From contig NZ_JAJDFX010000002.1 in the NCBI RefSeq assembly GCF_024704385.1, positions 3,906,001-3,970,000 on the forward strand: 64,000 nt of DNA, in the 5' to 3' direction. This DNA comes from Cellulomonas sp. P24. GTDB taxonomy: Bacteria > Actinomycetota > Actinomycetes > Actinomycetales > Cellulomonadaceae. Below the pieces are notes generated by a model. That model was not told the origin of the DNA. It saw only the letters and a list, made by a program, of their open reading frames with translations, and did no database searches. The position numbers and the translations under genes are program-made. Of this stretch, positions 7,895 to 15,387 are shown in pieces. Every line of letters starts with the position of its first letter. Within the stretch, counting starts at the first letter, position 1.

Positions 7895-8844
7895 CGGCGC
7901 CCGCTCTCGTCCGGCGCACCTCCTCGCCCGGTTCCACGCCGGCGTGGTTGCTTGCCGTCGAGCAGCATCGTCCCCCGTGCACGCCGAACGGGCACCGTCG
8001 TCGACGGTCGTTCGTCACGAGGACGCTGCGAGGCGGCACCGACCTGATGCGTCAGGTCCTGTTCAGCGACGAGCTGGCGGCCCGGTCCGGGGTGCTGCAG
8101 CGGCTCGACGCGCGCGTCAAGCTCGTGAGCCTGGTGGCGCTGCTGCTGGCGACGAGCCTGGCGCACCACGTCGCGACGATCGCGGTGGTGTACGTCGGCA
8201 CGCTGGTCCTCGGTCGGGCGTCGCGCCTCCCGGCGGGTGCCGTCGCGCGCCGCGTGTGGCTCTCCGTGCCGGTCTTCGCCGGGGTCGCGGTCCTGCCAGC
8301 GACGCTGTCGTTCGTGCGGCCCGGCGACGTCGTGCTCACGCTGTGGTCGTGGCACGGCGTCCCTCAGGGCGTCACGGCGCAGGGGCTGGCGACCGCGCTG
8401 CTCCTCGTGGCCCGGGTGGCCACGTCGATCTCGCTCGTCGCCCTGCTGACCCTGACGACGCCGTGGACCCGCGTACTGGATGCCCTTCGGGTCCTCGGGG
8501 TGTCACGCGTCGTCGTCCTGGTGGTCGGGATGGCGTACCGCTACCTGTTCGTGCTGCTGGGGGCGGTCACGGACCTGTTCGAGGCGCGCGCCGCGCGGAC
8601 GATCGGCGCCCAGCGCCACGACCGGGCGGCGCGCGCGTTCGTCGGGGCGACGGTGGGCACGCTGTTCGGGAAGGCCCATCGGCTCACCGAAGAGGTCCAC
8701 CTGGCGATGGTGGCGCGCGGCTACCGCGGGGACGTCCACGGGGTGCGGGCTGGTCGCGTGGGTGCCGCTGACGTCCTCGCATGCGGTCTTGCCGTGGCCG
8801 CGGCGGTGGCGGTGTGGGGAGGGGACCGGCTGCTTGGCTCCTGA
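7891..8844 (+). CDS. nikQ: ECF transporter T component (CbiQ/NikQ)
   Basis: A 317-residue protein if translated from the GTG that overlaps the nikMN stop (GTGA). The family core starts near residue 53 with VLQRLDARVKLVSL and includes five to six TM helices and the two coupling helices with A-R-G (MAYRYLFVLL... and LAMVARGYRGD). ATG 8047 would give a 265-residue protein closer to the usual CbiQ length, so the first 52 residues may be an unneeded extension. It couples ATP hydrolysis by the downstream ATPase to the metal-binding component. Confidence 0.82.
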   Translation: MTAPALVRRTSSPGSTPAWLLAVEQHRPPCTPNGHRRRRSFVTRTLRGGTDLMRQVLFSDELAARSGVLQRLDARVKLVSLVALLLATSLAHHVATIAVVYVGTLVLGRASRLPAGAVARRVWLSVPVFAGVAVLPATLSFVRPGDVVLTLWSWHGVPQGVTAQGLATALLLVARVATSISLVALLTLTTPWTRVLDALRVLGVSRVVVLVVGMAYRYLFVLLGAVTDLFEARAARTIGAQRHDRAARAFVGATVGTLFGKAHRLTEEVHLAMVARGYRGDVHGVRAGRVGAADVLACGLAVAAAVAVWGGDRLLGS

Positions 8845-9604
8845 CGTGGTGCTCCGATGCCGTGACGTGACGTACTCCTACCTCGACCGGTTCCCTGCCT
8901 TGCGTGGTGTGTCTCTCGACGTCGCGCGCGGCGAGAGGGTTGCGGTCCTCGGGGCCAACGGCTGCGGCAAGTCGACGCTCCTGAAGGTCCTCGACGGGCT
9001 CGTGTTCCCGACGGCGGGGGAGGTCCACGCGTTCGGGACCCAGATCACCGAGACCGCGCTCGAGGACGAGCAGCTCTCGGCCGGCTTCCGTTCCCGCGTC
9101 GGCCTCGTCTTCCAGAGCTCCGACGCCCAGGTCTTCTCACCGACGGTCCTCGACGAGGTCGCGTTCGGCTGCCTCCAGCTCGGGATGTCGCGGGACGAGG
9201 CGCTCGCGAGGGTCGAGGACGTCCTGGCCATGCTGGATCTCACCGACCTCGCGGACCGGGCGCCGTTCCAGCTGTCCGGAGGGCAGAAGAAGCGCGTCGC
9301 GATCGCGTCCGTGCTCGTCATGAACCCCGACGTCCTGCTGTTCGACGAACCGACGGCAGCGCTCGACCCACGGACCCGGAGCTGGCTGATCGAGCTCGTC
9401 GTCGAGCTCGGCACGGCAGGCAAGACGATCGTGCTCGCGACGCAGGATCTCGACGCGCTCGAGCTCCTCGCCGACCGTGCCGTCGTGATGTCCGAGGACC
9501 ACACGATCGTGCGTGACGGTCGCCCCACCGAGGTGCTCGACGACCGCGACCTGCTGCTGTCCGTCAACCTGATCCACGAGCGGACCCGGCTGCCCGGGCA
9601 CTAG
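8834..9604 (+). CDS. nikO: ECF transporter ATPase (CbiO/NikO)
   Basis: A 256-residue ABC ATPase. Walker A is GANGCGKST (residues 40-48), the Q-loop is LVFQSSDAQVFSPTV, the signature is LSGGQKKR and Walker B is VLLFDEP. The TTG at 8834 has GGAGGGG 9 nt upstream and overlaps cbiQ by 11 bp; GTG 8846 is the main alternative and removes four residues. It is the energising subunit of the nickel/cobalt transporter; only one ATPase gene is present, so it probably works as a homodimer. Confidence 0.88.
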   Translation: MAPDVVLRCRDVTYSYLDRFPALRGVSLDVARGERVAVLGANGCGKSTLLKVLDGLVFPTAGEVHAFGTQITETALEDEQLSAGFRSRVGLVFQSSDAQVFSPTVLDEVAFGCLQLGMSRDEALARVEDVLAMLDLTDLADRAPFQLSGGQKKRVAIASVLVMNPDVLLFDEPTAALDPRTRSWLIELVVELGTAGKTIVLATQDLDALELLADRAVVMSEDHTIVRDGRPTEVLDDRDLLLSVNLIHERTRLPGH

Positions 9605-9637
9605 CGGTGCGGTCGGGTGGGCGGCATCGTGAGGTGC

Positions 9638-10387
9638 ATGACACAGGTCACCCTCGCGGGTCCGCACGGTCCGCTGCCCGTCTACGTCGCGCGGCCCGAC
9701 GGCGAGGGGCCCTGGCCCGGTGTGGTGGTCGTCCACGACGCGTTCGGGATGACGACGGACGTCCGTGCGCAGGCAGACTGGCTCGCCGACGCGGGGTACC
9801 TCGCGGTGGTGCCGGACCTCATGTCCTGGGGTGGGACGGCCCGGTGCCTCCGATCGCTCTTCGGGGAGCTCCGCAGACGTCAGGGGAGAGGTTTCGACGA
9901 GATCGAGGCGGCACGCCGGTGGCTCACCGAGCAGGACGGCTCGACCGGCCGGGTCGGCATCATCGGGTTCTGCATGGGCGGCGGCTTCGCCCTCCTGCAT
10001 GCGCCGCGGAGGGACTACGCCGCGGCGAGCGTCAACTACGGGCAGGGCATCGGCACGCCGGACCCCTACGGTGCCGAGTTCCTCGCCGGGGCGTGCCCGG
10101 TGGTCGGGAGCTACGGCGGCGCCGACCGCAGCCTCCGGGGCAAGGCGAGACAGCTCGAGGCGACGTTGGCGTCACTCGGGGTCGAGCACGACGTCAAGGA
10201 GTATCCCGGCGCGCCCCACGGCTTCATGAACGACCACGACCCGGCCGAGATCCCGCCCGTGATGCGGATCATGACGCGCATGCTCGGCGCACACCACGAC
10301 GCCGAGGCGACGGCGGACGCCCGGCGGCGCATCCTGTCGTTCTTCGGGACTCATCTGAGCGAGGAGTCGGCGGGGCACCGCGACTGA
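9638..10387 (+). CDS. Dienelactone hydrolase family protein
   Basis: A 249-residue alpha/beta hydrolase. The nucleophile elbow is GFCMGG, so the nucleophile is Cys as in true dienelactone hydrolases; Asp is expected in the SYGGAD region and His in YPGAPHGF. Such enzymes open dienelactone in chlorocatechol breakdown, but many actinobacterial paralogues have other ester or lactone substrates. No aromatic-degradation genes are adjacent. It stands alone, convergent with fadD, with a predicted hairpin between them. Confidence 0.85.
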   Translation: MTQVTLAGPHGPLPVYVARPDGEGPWPGVVVVHDAFGMTTDVRAQADWLADAGYLAVVPDLMSWGGTARCLRSLFGELRRRQGRGFDEIEAARRWLTEQDGSTGRVGIIGFCMGGGFALLHAPRRDYAAASVNYGQGIGTPDPYGAEFLAGACPVVGSYGGADRSLRGKARQLEATLASLGVEHDVKEYPGAPHGFMNDHDPAEIPPVMRIMTRMLGAHHDAEATADARRRILSFFGTHLSEESAGHRD

Positions 10388-10395
10388 CGCGTCGT

Positions 10396-10446
10396 GCTGT
10401 GGCCGACCGGCTGCGCGGGCCCGTGCCGGTCGACGCGGCGCACAGC
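10396..10446. terminator. Candidate bidirectional terminator hairpin
   Basis: Nested inverted arms GCTGTG/CACAGC (10396-10401 and 10441-10446) and CGACCGG/CCGGTCG (10404-10410 and 10426-10432) lie between the convergent stops of the dienelactone hydrolase and fadD. There is no T-tract. Confidence 0.4.
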
Positions 10447-10448
10447 GG

Positions 10449-12137
10449 TCAGAGCGTCGGGAGCACCCTGTCACGCACCTGCTTGCGGAGGATCTTGCCC
10501 AGCAGCGACCGCGGGGTGTCCTCGATCGGCACGATCCGCCGCGGCACCTTGTAGGCGGCGAGCAGCTCGCGGCAGTGGGAGCGGAGCGCCTCCTCGTCGA
10601 ACACGGCGTCCGGCGCCAGCTCGACGGCCGCGACGACCATCTCGCCGCCGCGCTCAAGAGGCTTGCCGATCACGGCCGCGTCCGTCACCGAGGGATGGAG
10701 GCGCAGCACGGCTTCGACCTCGGACGGCGAGACGTTGAACCCTCCGGTGATGATGAGCTCCTTGGCGCGGTCGACGATGGTGGTGAAGCCGTCGGCGTCC
10801 ACGGTCACGATGTCCCCGGTGCGCAGCCACCCTCCGGGCAGGAGCGTCGCCGCGGTCTCCTCCGGGTTGTTCCAGTACCCGGAGAAGACCTGCGGACCCT
10901 GGAGCAGGAGCTCGCCCGGCTCGCCCTGGCGGACCTCGACGGTCGGGTCGTCCTGGTCGACGACCTTCATGCGGGTGGACGGGAACGGGACACCGATCGT
11001 GCCGGTCCGACGCGTCGGGTGGAACGGGTTGCCGAGGGCGACCGGTGACGACTCGGTCATGCCGTACCCCTCGACGAGGAGGCCACCGGACATCGACTCC
11101 CACAGCTCGACCACGTGGTCCGGGAGGTTCATCGCCCCGGAGATGCAGAACCGGCACGAGCGGAGCGAGACGCCCTTCTCGCGGGCGGCCATCGCGGTGC
11201 GCTCGTAGATCGGCGGCACCGCGCAGTAGACCGTCGCGGGGGACTTCTTCATGGCGTCCAGGACGAGTGCCGGGTCGAACATCGGGAACAGGACGAGAAG
11301 TGCCTGCTTGCGGATCCCGTACGTGAGGTACAGCGTCATGCCGAACGCGTGGAACATCGGCAGGATCGCGTAGAAGATCTCCTTGCGGTACTCCGCGCCG
11401 TGCATCCACGCCTCGCCCTGCAGCGCGTTCGCGTAGAGGTTGAGGTGGGTGAGCATCGCTCCCTTCGGGTGACCGGTCGTCCCCGAGGTGTACTGGATCG
11501 CGGCGAGGTCGTCCACCGTCGGGCGAGGGTGCGCCGGGTCGAGCCGGCCGTGCGAGAGGAGGTCCGCCCACGAGATCGTCCCGGGCGCGGGGGCCGTCAG
11601 CGCGGCACGCGAGGCGCGCAGGCGCGGCACGGGCAGGTGCAGGGCCAGGCGCTTGAGCGGCGGGAAGGCCTGGAGCAGGTCGACCGCGACGACGTGGTCG
11701 ATCTCGACGTCGGACGGGAACGACCGGACCGCGGCGACGGCCTTGTCCCAGGCGATGACGACGCGCGCCTGGTGGTCCTCGAATTGGTGCCGGAGCTCTC
11801 GCGCCGTGTACAGCGGGTTGTGCTCGACGACGACCGCACCCAGTCGCAGCACGGCGTAGAACGCGACGACGTGCTGCGGGCAGTTCGGCAGGATGAGCGC
11901 GACGCGGTCGCCGGCGCGCACGCCGAGGCGGTGCAGACCCTCCGCGGCACGGTCGACCTGCTCACCCAGCTCGGTGTACGTCGTCCGTCGACCGAAGAAC
12001 TCCAGGGCCGGGTGGTTCCCCGCCTCCGAGACGGATCGCTCGAGCATCTCCACGAGCGACTCGGTCGGGAGCTCGATCTCGGCCGGGACACCCGGCTGGT
12101 AGTTCTTCACCCAGGGCTGCTGGTCGGTGGTCGCCAT
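10449..12137 (-). CDS. fadD: Long-chain fatty-acid--CoA ligase (FadD-like)
   Basis: A 562-residue AMP-forming acyl-CoA synthetase. The P-loop motif YTSGTTGHPKG, the A5 motif EGYGMTESSP, the A7 motif GWLRTGDI and the A10 lysine region SLLGKILRK are all intact, so the enzyme should activate a fatty acid to acyl-AMP and then acyl-CoA. Length is typical. A GGGAGGA ribosome site precedes ATG 12137. It lies downstream of the Qmo-like operon on the same strand but after that operon's hairpin, so it probably has its own transcript. Confidence 0.9.
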   Translation of the reverse strand: MATTDQQPWVKNYQPGVPAEIELPTESLVEMLERSVSEAGNHPALEFFGRRTTYTELGEQVDRAAEGLHRLGVRAGDRVALILPNCPQHVVAFYAVLRLGAVVVEHNPLYTARELRHQFEDHQARVVIAWDKAVAAVRSFPSDVEIDHVVAVDLLQAFPPLKRLALHLPVPRLRASRAALTAPAPGTISWADLLSHGRLDPAHPRPTVDDLAAIQYTSGTTGHPKGAMLTHLNLYANALQGEAWMHGAEYRKEIFYAILPMFHAFGMTLYLTYGIRKQALLVLFPMFDPALVLDAMKKSPATVYCAVPPIYERTAMAAREKGVSLRSCRFCISGAMNLPDHVVELWESMSGGLLVEGYGMTESSPVALGNPFHPTRRTGTIGVPFPSTRMKVVDQDDPTVEVRQGEPGELLLQGPQVFSGYWNNPEETAATLLPGGWLRTGDIVTVDADGFTTIVDRAKELIITGGFNVSPSEVEAVLRLHPSVTDAAVIGKPLERGGEMVVAAVELAPDAVFDEEALRSHCRELLAAYKVPRRIVPIEDTPRSLLGKILRKQVRDRVLPTL

Positions 12138-12198
12138 GAGGGCATCCTCCCGCGAATCGGTCGGTCGTGTGCGCGTGCACGCCGGCGCCGGCGGACGA

Positions 12199-12231
12199 CG
12201 AAGCGCCGCGGACCAGGTCCGCGGCGCTTCG
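12199..12231 (-). terminator. Strong hairpin ending the Qmo-like operon
   Basis: A perfect 15-bp stem (12199-12213 paired with 12217-12231) with a 3-nt loop, starting 9 bp beyond the stop of the qmoC-like gene. No U-tract follows, as is common in high-GC actinobacteria. Confidence 0.7.
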
Positions 12232-12239
12232 CGTGCGTG

Positions 12240-13415
12240 TCAGGCGGTCTGCTTCGACTTGTCCTTGGCCAGGGCGAAGAAGAACAGCGCGACCGGCCGG
12301 TACATCGCGTGGGCGAACTTGGTGAACGGCAGGAGCAGCATGAGCTCCATGGCCACCGCGACGTGGAACAGGAAGACCCAGTAGCCCCACGCCGGTGCGT
12401 CCGGCAGGTACAGCGCGACCTCGATGAAGAACCCGCTCGCCCCGGTGATCCAGAGCAGTATCAGCAGGAGCCAGTCCGACGCGGTGGACTGCGCCGCTGC
12501 CCGGTTGATGTGACGCGCACGGTTGACCATGAACATGCTCACGCCGTACACGAGGGAGATGCCGGCGATCGTGCCGAGCAGCCGCGACGGGTACCAGAGG
12601 GGGATCGGGGTGCCGGTCTCCTTGACCCCGGTGAGGGCCAGTCCCCAGTCGAGGATCGTCGCCCCGAGCAGCCCGAGGAAGCCCCAGATGGACAGTGCGT
12701 GGATCAACCAGCGCCGGCGGTACAGCGGTTCGGCCGGGCTGTCGTCCTTGCAGTCCTCGCGGTAGCGGCGTTGCCCCACCGACTCGATGCCGAGCGACGA
12801 CCACAGCGCCGCGACGGACCGTCCGAGTGCTGCCCGCCCGCCGAGGGTCGAGGAGAGGGTGATCCCTTCACGTCGGGCGACCCCGCGAGCCATCGTGACG
12901 ACGCCGACGACGCCGGCGATCACCATGACGACCATCACCGCGATGCCTGTCCAGTGGATGAGCTCCTCGGGGACGAAGTCGAACAGCGTGAGCGCTGCGG
13001 CGTCCTGCGGCCCGTGCGAGGCGTACATGAACACCGCGAAGAACGCCGCGACCGCGACCGCGATGAGCGAACCGATGACCGGCCGGGTGTAGAGGATCCG
13101 GGAGAGCCCGGTCGGGTCGTAGCTCGCCACGGCGTACCGACGAGCAGCCGCCATGAACTCACCCGGGTCCGCCTCGGTCGGGCAGCTGTCGGAGCAGAGC
13201 CCGCAGTGGTAGCAGGTCCACAGCTCCTTGCTCGAGAGCAGCTCGTCCTTCATGCCGACCTGCGCGTAGCGGATCATGCGGCGCGGGAACGTGCCGTCGT
13301 TGTCCGAGAGTGGACAGGTCGCGGTGCACGTCCCGCAGCTGAAGCACGCGGAGACGTCCGCGGCCCCGAACTTCTTGAGGTCCGAGAGAAGGTCGGTGTC
13401 GACGATCGTGGTCAC
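12240..13415 (-). CDS. QmoC-like / HdrC-HdrE fusion, membrane iron-sulfur subunit
   Basis: A 391-residue protein. Residues 20-80 hold two classical [4Fe-4S] motifs, C24-x2-C27-x2-C30-x3-C34P and C68-x2-C71-x2-C74-x3-C78P, as in HdrC. The rest has about six TM helices resembling the cytochrome-b-like HdrE/NarI module, with His residues inside helices (for example MELMLLL... FTKFAHAMYR). This HdrC-HdrE arrangement is that of QmoC, which exchanges electrons between a soluble flavoprotein complex and the menaquinone pool. It is the last gene of the operon and overlaps the preceding gene by 4 bp. Confidence 0.82.
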   Translation of the reverse strand: MTTIVDTDLLSDLKKFGAADVSACFSCGTCTATCPLSDNDGTFPRRMIRYAQVGMKDELLSSKELWTCYHCGLCSDSCPTEADPGEFMAAARRYAVASYDPTGLSRILYTRPVIGSLIAVAVAAFFAVFMYASHGPQDAAALTLFDFVPEELIHWTGIAVMVVMVIAGVVGVVTMARGVARREGITLSSTLGGRAALGRSVAALWSSLGIESVGQRRYREDCKDDSPAEPLYRRRWLIHALSIWGFLGLLGATILDWGLALTGVKETGTPIPLWYPSRLLGTIAGISLVYGVSMFMVNRARHINRAAAQSTASDWLLLILLWITGASGFFIEVALYLPDAPAWGYWVFLFHVAVAMELMLLLPFTKFAHAMYRPVALFFFALAKDKSKQTA

Positions 13416-13663
13416 GGGGCCACCTCCTGGTGGGCGTTCGCGTAGCGGAAGTAGCCGTCGTCGTCTGCGTCCTCGATCTCGATGAGGTGCCCGTACCGGC
13501 GCATCCCCATCACCCAGTACACGACCTCGTCGGTCGGACGATCGAGTGCCGCCGCGATCTCCGGGACGGTGAGCGGACCGTCCGCCACCGCCGCCAGGAT
13601 CGGTTGGTGCATCAGCATCTCCTCGCGGATGACTTCCCGCGGGTCCCGCAGGGTGGTGCTCAT
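13412..13663 (-). CDS. Small winged-helix-like protein of unknown function in the Qmo-like operon
   Basis: An 83-residue acidic protein, overlapping both neighbours by 4 bp (ATGA at each end), so it must be made in step with them. The core ILAAVADGPLTVPEIAAAL and DEVVYWVMGMRRYGHL looks like a helix-turn-helix followed by a wing (IEIEDADDDGYFRYA). It lacks Cys. Because it sits between HdrA- and QmoC-like genes it may be a structural or assembly subunit rather than a DNA-binding regulator. I do not recognise a named family. Confidence 0.7.
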   Translation of the reverse strand: MSTTLRDPREVIREEMLMHQPILAAVADGPLTVPEIAAALDRPTDEVVYWVMGMRRYGHLIEIEDADDDGYFRYANAHQEVAP

Positions 13664-15387
13664 GAGACCGGCTCCTTCGTCAGGCCCTCGATCGATGCCC
13701 GCATCTGGGCGTCGGTGTATCCGAGCAGGTCGATCGCGTCCTCGGTGCAGACCGGGGCACACCCGCCGCAGCCCTTGCACACCGCCGCGCTGATCGTGGC
13801 CACGTCGCGCCCGTCGCACATGATCATCGAGATCGCGTCGTACGGGCAGGTCGTCACGCACGCGGCGCAGCCCGTGCAGGCCTCGGTGTGGACCGTCGCG
13901 ACGAGGGGGTCGAGCTCGGCGAACCCCTTCATGAGGATGCCGGCGCTCTGGGTCACCGCGGCGAGACCGGATGCGACCGACTCCGACGCGGTCTTGGGAC
14001 CCTGGCAGGCGCCGGCGATCATCACGCCGGAGACCACCGTCTCCACGGGGCGGAGCTTCGGGTGGATCTCGTTGTAGAAGCCGTCACCGCCGACCGGGAG
14101 CTTGAGGAGGTCGGTGAGCCCCGTGTTGTCGCGCGGCACCATGCCGGTCACAAGCACGACCAGGTCGGCCGGGATCGTGAGTTCCTCGTTGCCGGTGAGG
14201 GCGTCGACGACGGTGACGGCGACGTGCCCGTCGGCGGTCCGTGCCACGGTGGGGGGCGTGTCGTCGGGGAACCGCATGTACACCGACCCGCGCTCGCGCG
14301 ACTCGGTGTACATCAGCTCGTACTTCCCGTACGTGCGGATGTCGCGGTGCAGGTGGTACTGACGCACCCCGGTGTCGCGGGCGGCGACCTTGATCGAGGC
14401 ATGCACCGTGGCCGAGCAGCAGAACTTCGAGCAGTACTCGTTCCCGCCCTCGGGCTGCCGGTTGCCGACGCAGTAGACGTACGCGATGGTCTTGACGCGC
14501 TTGCCCTGGTAGACGAGCGGACCGTCGGAGTTGTCGACGAGGGTCATGAAGTCGGGCAGCGTCAGGACGCCTTCGATGCCGTAGCCGAACTCGCCGGCCT
14601 CGGGCTCGTAGCTGTCGAAGCCGGTGGCGACCACGATGGTCCCGACCTCCGTCGTGACCAGCTCGTCCTGCCCCTGGATCCGCACCTCGGTGACGTAGTT
14701 GCCGAAGCTCCCGGACTTCGAGACCAGCTCGGCGTTGGTGAGGATCGAGATCGACGGCCGCTTGGCGATCTCGGAGACGAGATGGGCGATCTGCTCCTGG
14801 CCCGAGGAGTCGTGCGGGAACATCGCGCCGAGCTGTCCGACCCAGCCGCCGAGCGTGGGGGCACGCTCGACGATCGTGACCGCGAGCCCGATGTCGGCGA
14901 GGCCGATGGCGGCGCGCAGGCCCGCGACGCCGCCGCCGACGACCATCGTCCGCGGCAGGGTCTTGACGACGAGCGGCTCGAGCGGGGTCGAGAGCTTCGT
15001 CTTGGCGACACCGGCCCGGACGAGCCCGATCGCCTTCTCGGTCGCACCCTCACGGTCGTCGGTGTGCGCCCACGACGCCTGCTCGCGCACGTTGACCTGG
15101 GTGTACGCGTACGGGTTGAGGTCCGCCCGCTTCGCCACCCCCCGGAAGGTGATCTGGTGCAGCTTGGGCGAGCACGAGGCCACGACCAGACCGTCCAGCT
15201 TCTTCTCCTGGATGTCCCGGATCATCTCGTGCTGGGTACCGTCGGCGCACGCGAACATCGTGGTCTCGGCGACCACGACCTCGGGGTCGTCCTTGAACGC
15301 CTCGCGCACCTTCTCCACGTCGACGTAGTCGGAGATGTTGCCACCGCAGTGGCAGATGTAGACGCCGATGCGTCGGTCCTCACTCAT
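13660..15387 (-). CDS. HdrA-like FAD/iron-sulfur protein (QmoB-type)
   Basis: A 575-residue HdrA-type flavoprotein. The N-terminus has the HdrA motif ICHCGGNI (residues 11-18), then ASCSPKLHQ, the FAD dinucleotide fold VVGGGVAGLRAA near residue 150, and the GNRQPEGGNEYCSKFCCS cluster typical of HdrA. Two ferredoxin-type [4Fe-4S] motifs close the protein, C504-x2-C507-x2-C510-x3-C514P and C537-x2-C540-x2-C543-x3-C547. It should act as the electron hub between the NAD(P)H-type partner, the MvhD-like subunit and QmoC. It overlaps both flanking genes by 4 bp. Confidence 0.85.
   Translation of the reverse strand: MSEDRRIGVYICHCGGNISDYVDVEKVREAFKDDPEVVVAETTMFACADGTQHEMIRDIQEKKLDGLVVASCSPKLHQITFRGVAKRADLNPYAYTQVNVREQASWAHTDDREGATEKAIGLVRAGVAKTKLSTPLEPLVVKTLPRTMVVGGGVAGLRAAIGLADIGLAVTIVERAPTLGGWVGQLGAMFPHDSSGQEQIAHLVSEIAKRPSISILTNAELVSKSGSFGNYVTEVRIQGQDELVTTEVGTIVVATGFDSYEPEAGEFGYGIEGVLTLPDFMTLVDNSDGPLVYQGKRVKTIAYVYCVGNRQPEGGNEYCSKFCCSATVHASIKVAARDTGVRQYHLHRDIRTYGKYELMYTESRERGSVYMRFPDDTPPTVARTADGHVAVTVVDALTGNEELTIPADLVVLVTGMVPRDNTGLTDLLKLPVGGDGFYNEIHPKLRPVETVVSGVMIAGACQGPKTASESVASGLAAVTQSAGILMKGFAELDPLVATVHTEACTGCAACVTTCPYDAISMIMCDGRDVATISAAVCKGCGGCAPVCTEDAIDLLGYTDAQMRASIEGLTKEPVS

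Noticed and set aside
12138-12239. Treating fadD as part of the Qmo-like operon
   Set aside because: It is on the same strand but separated by a perfect 15-bp hairpin and its own ribosome site, and has no functional link to sulfur carriers.
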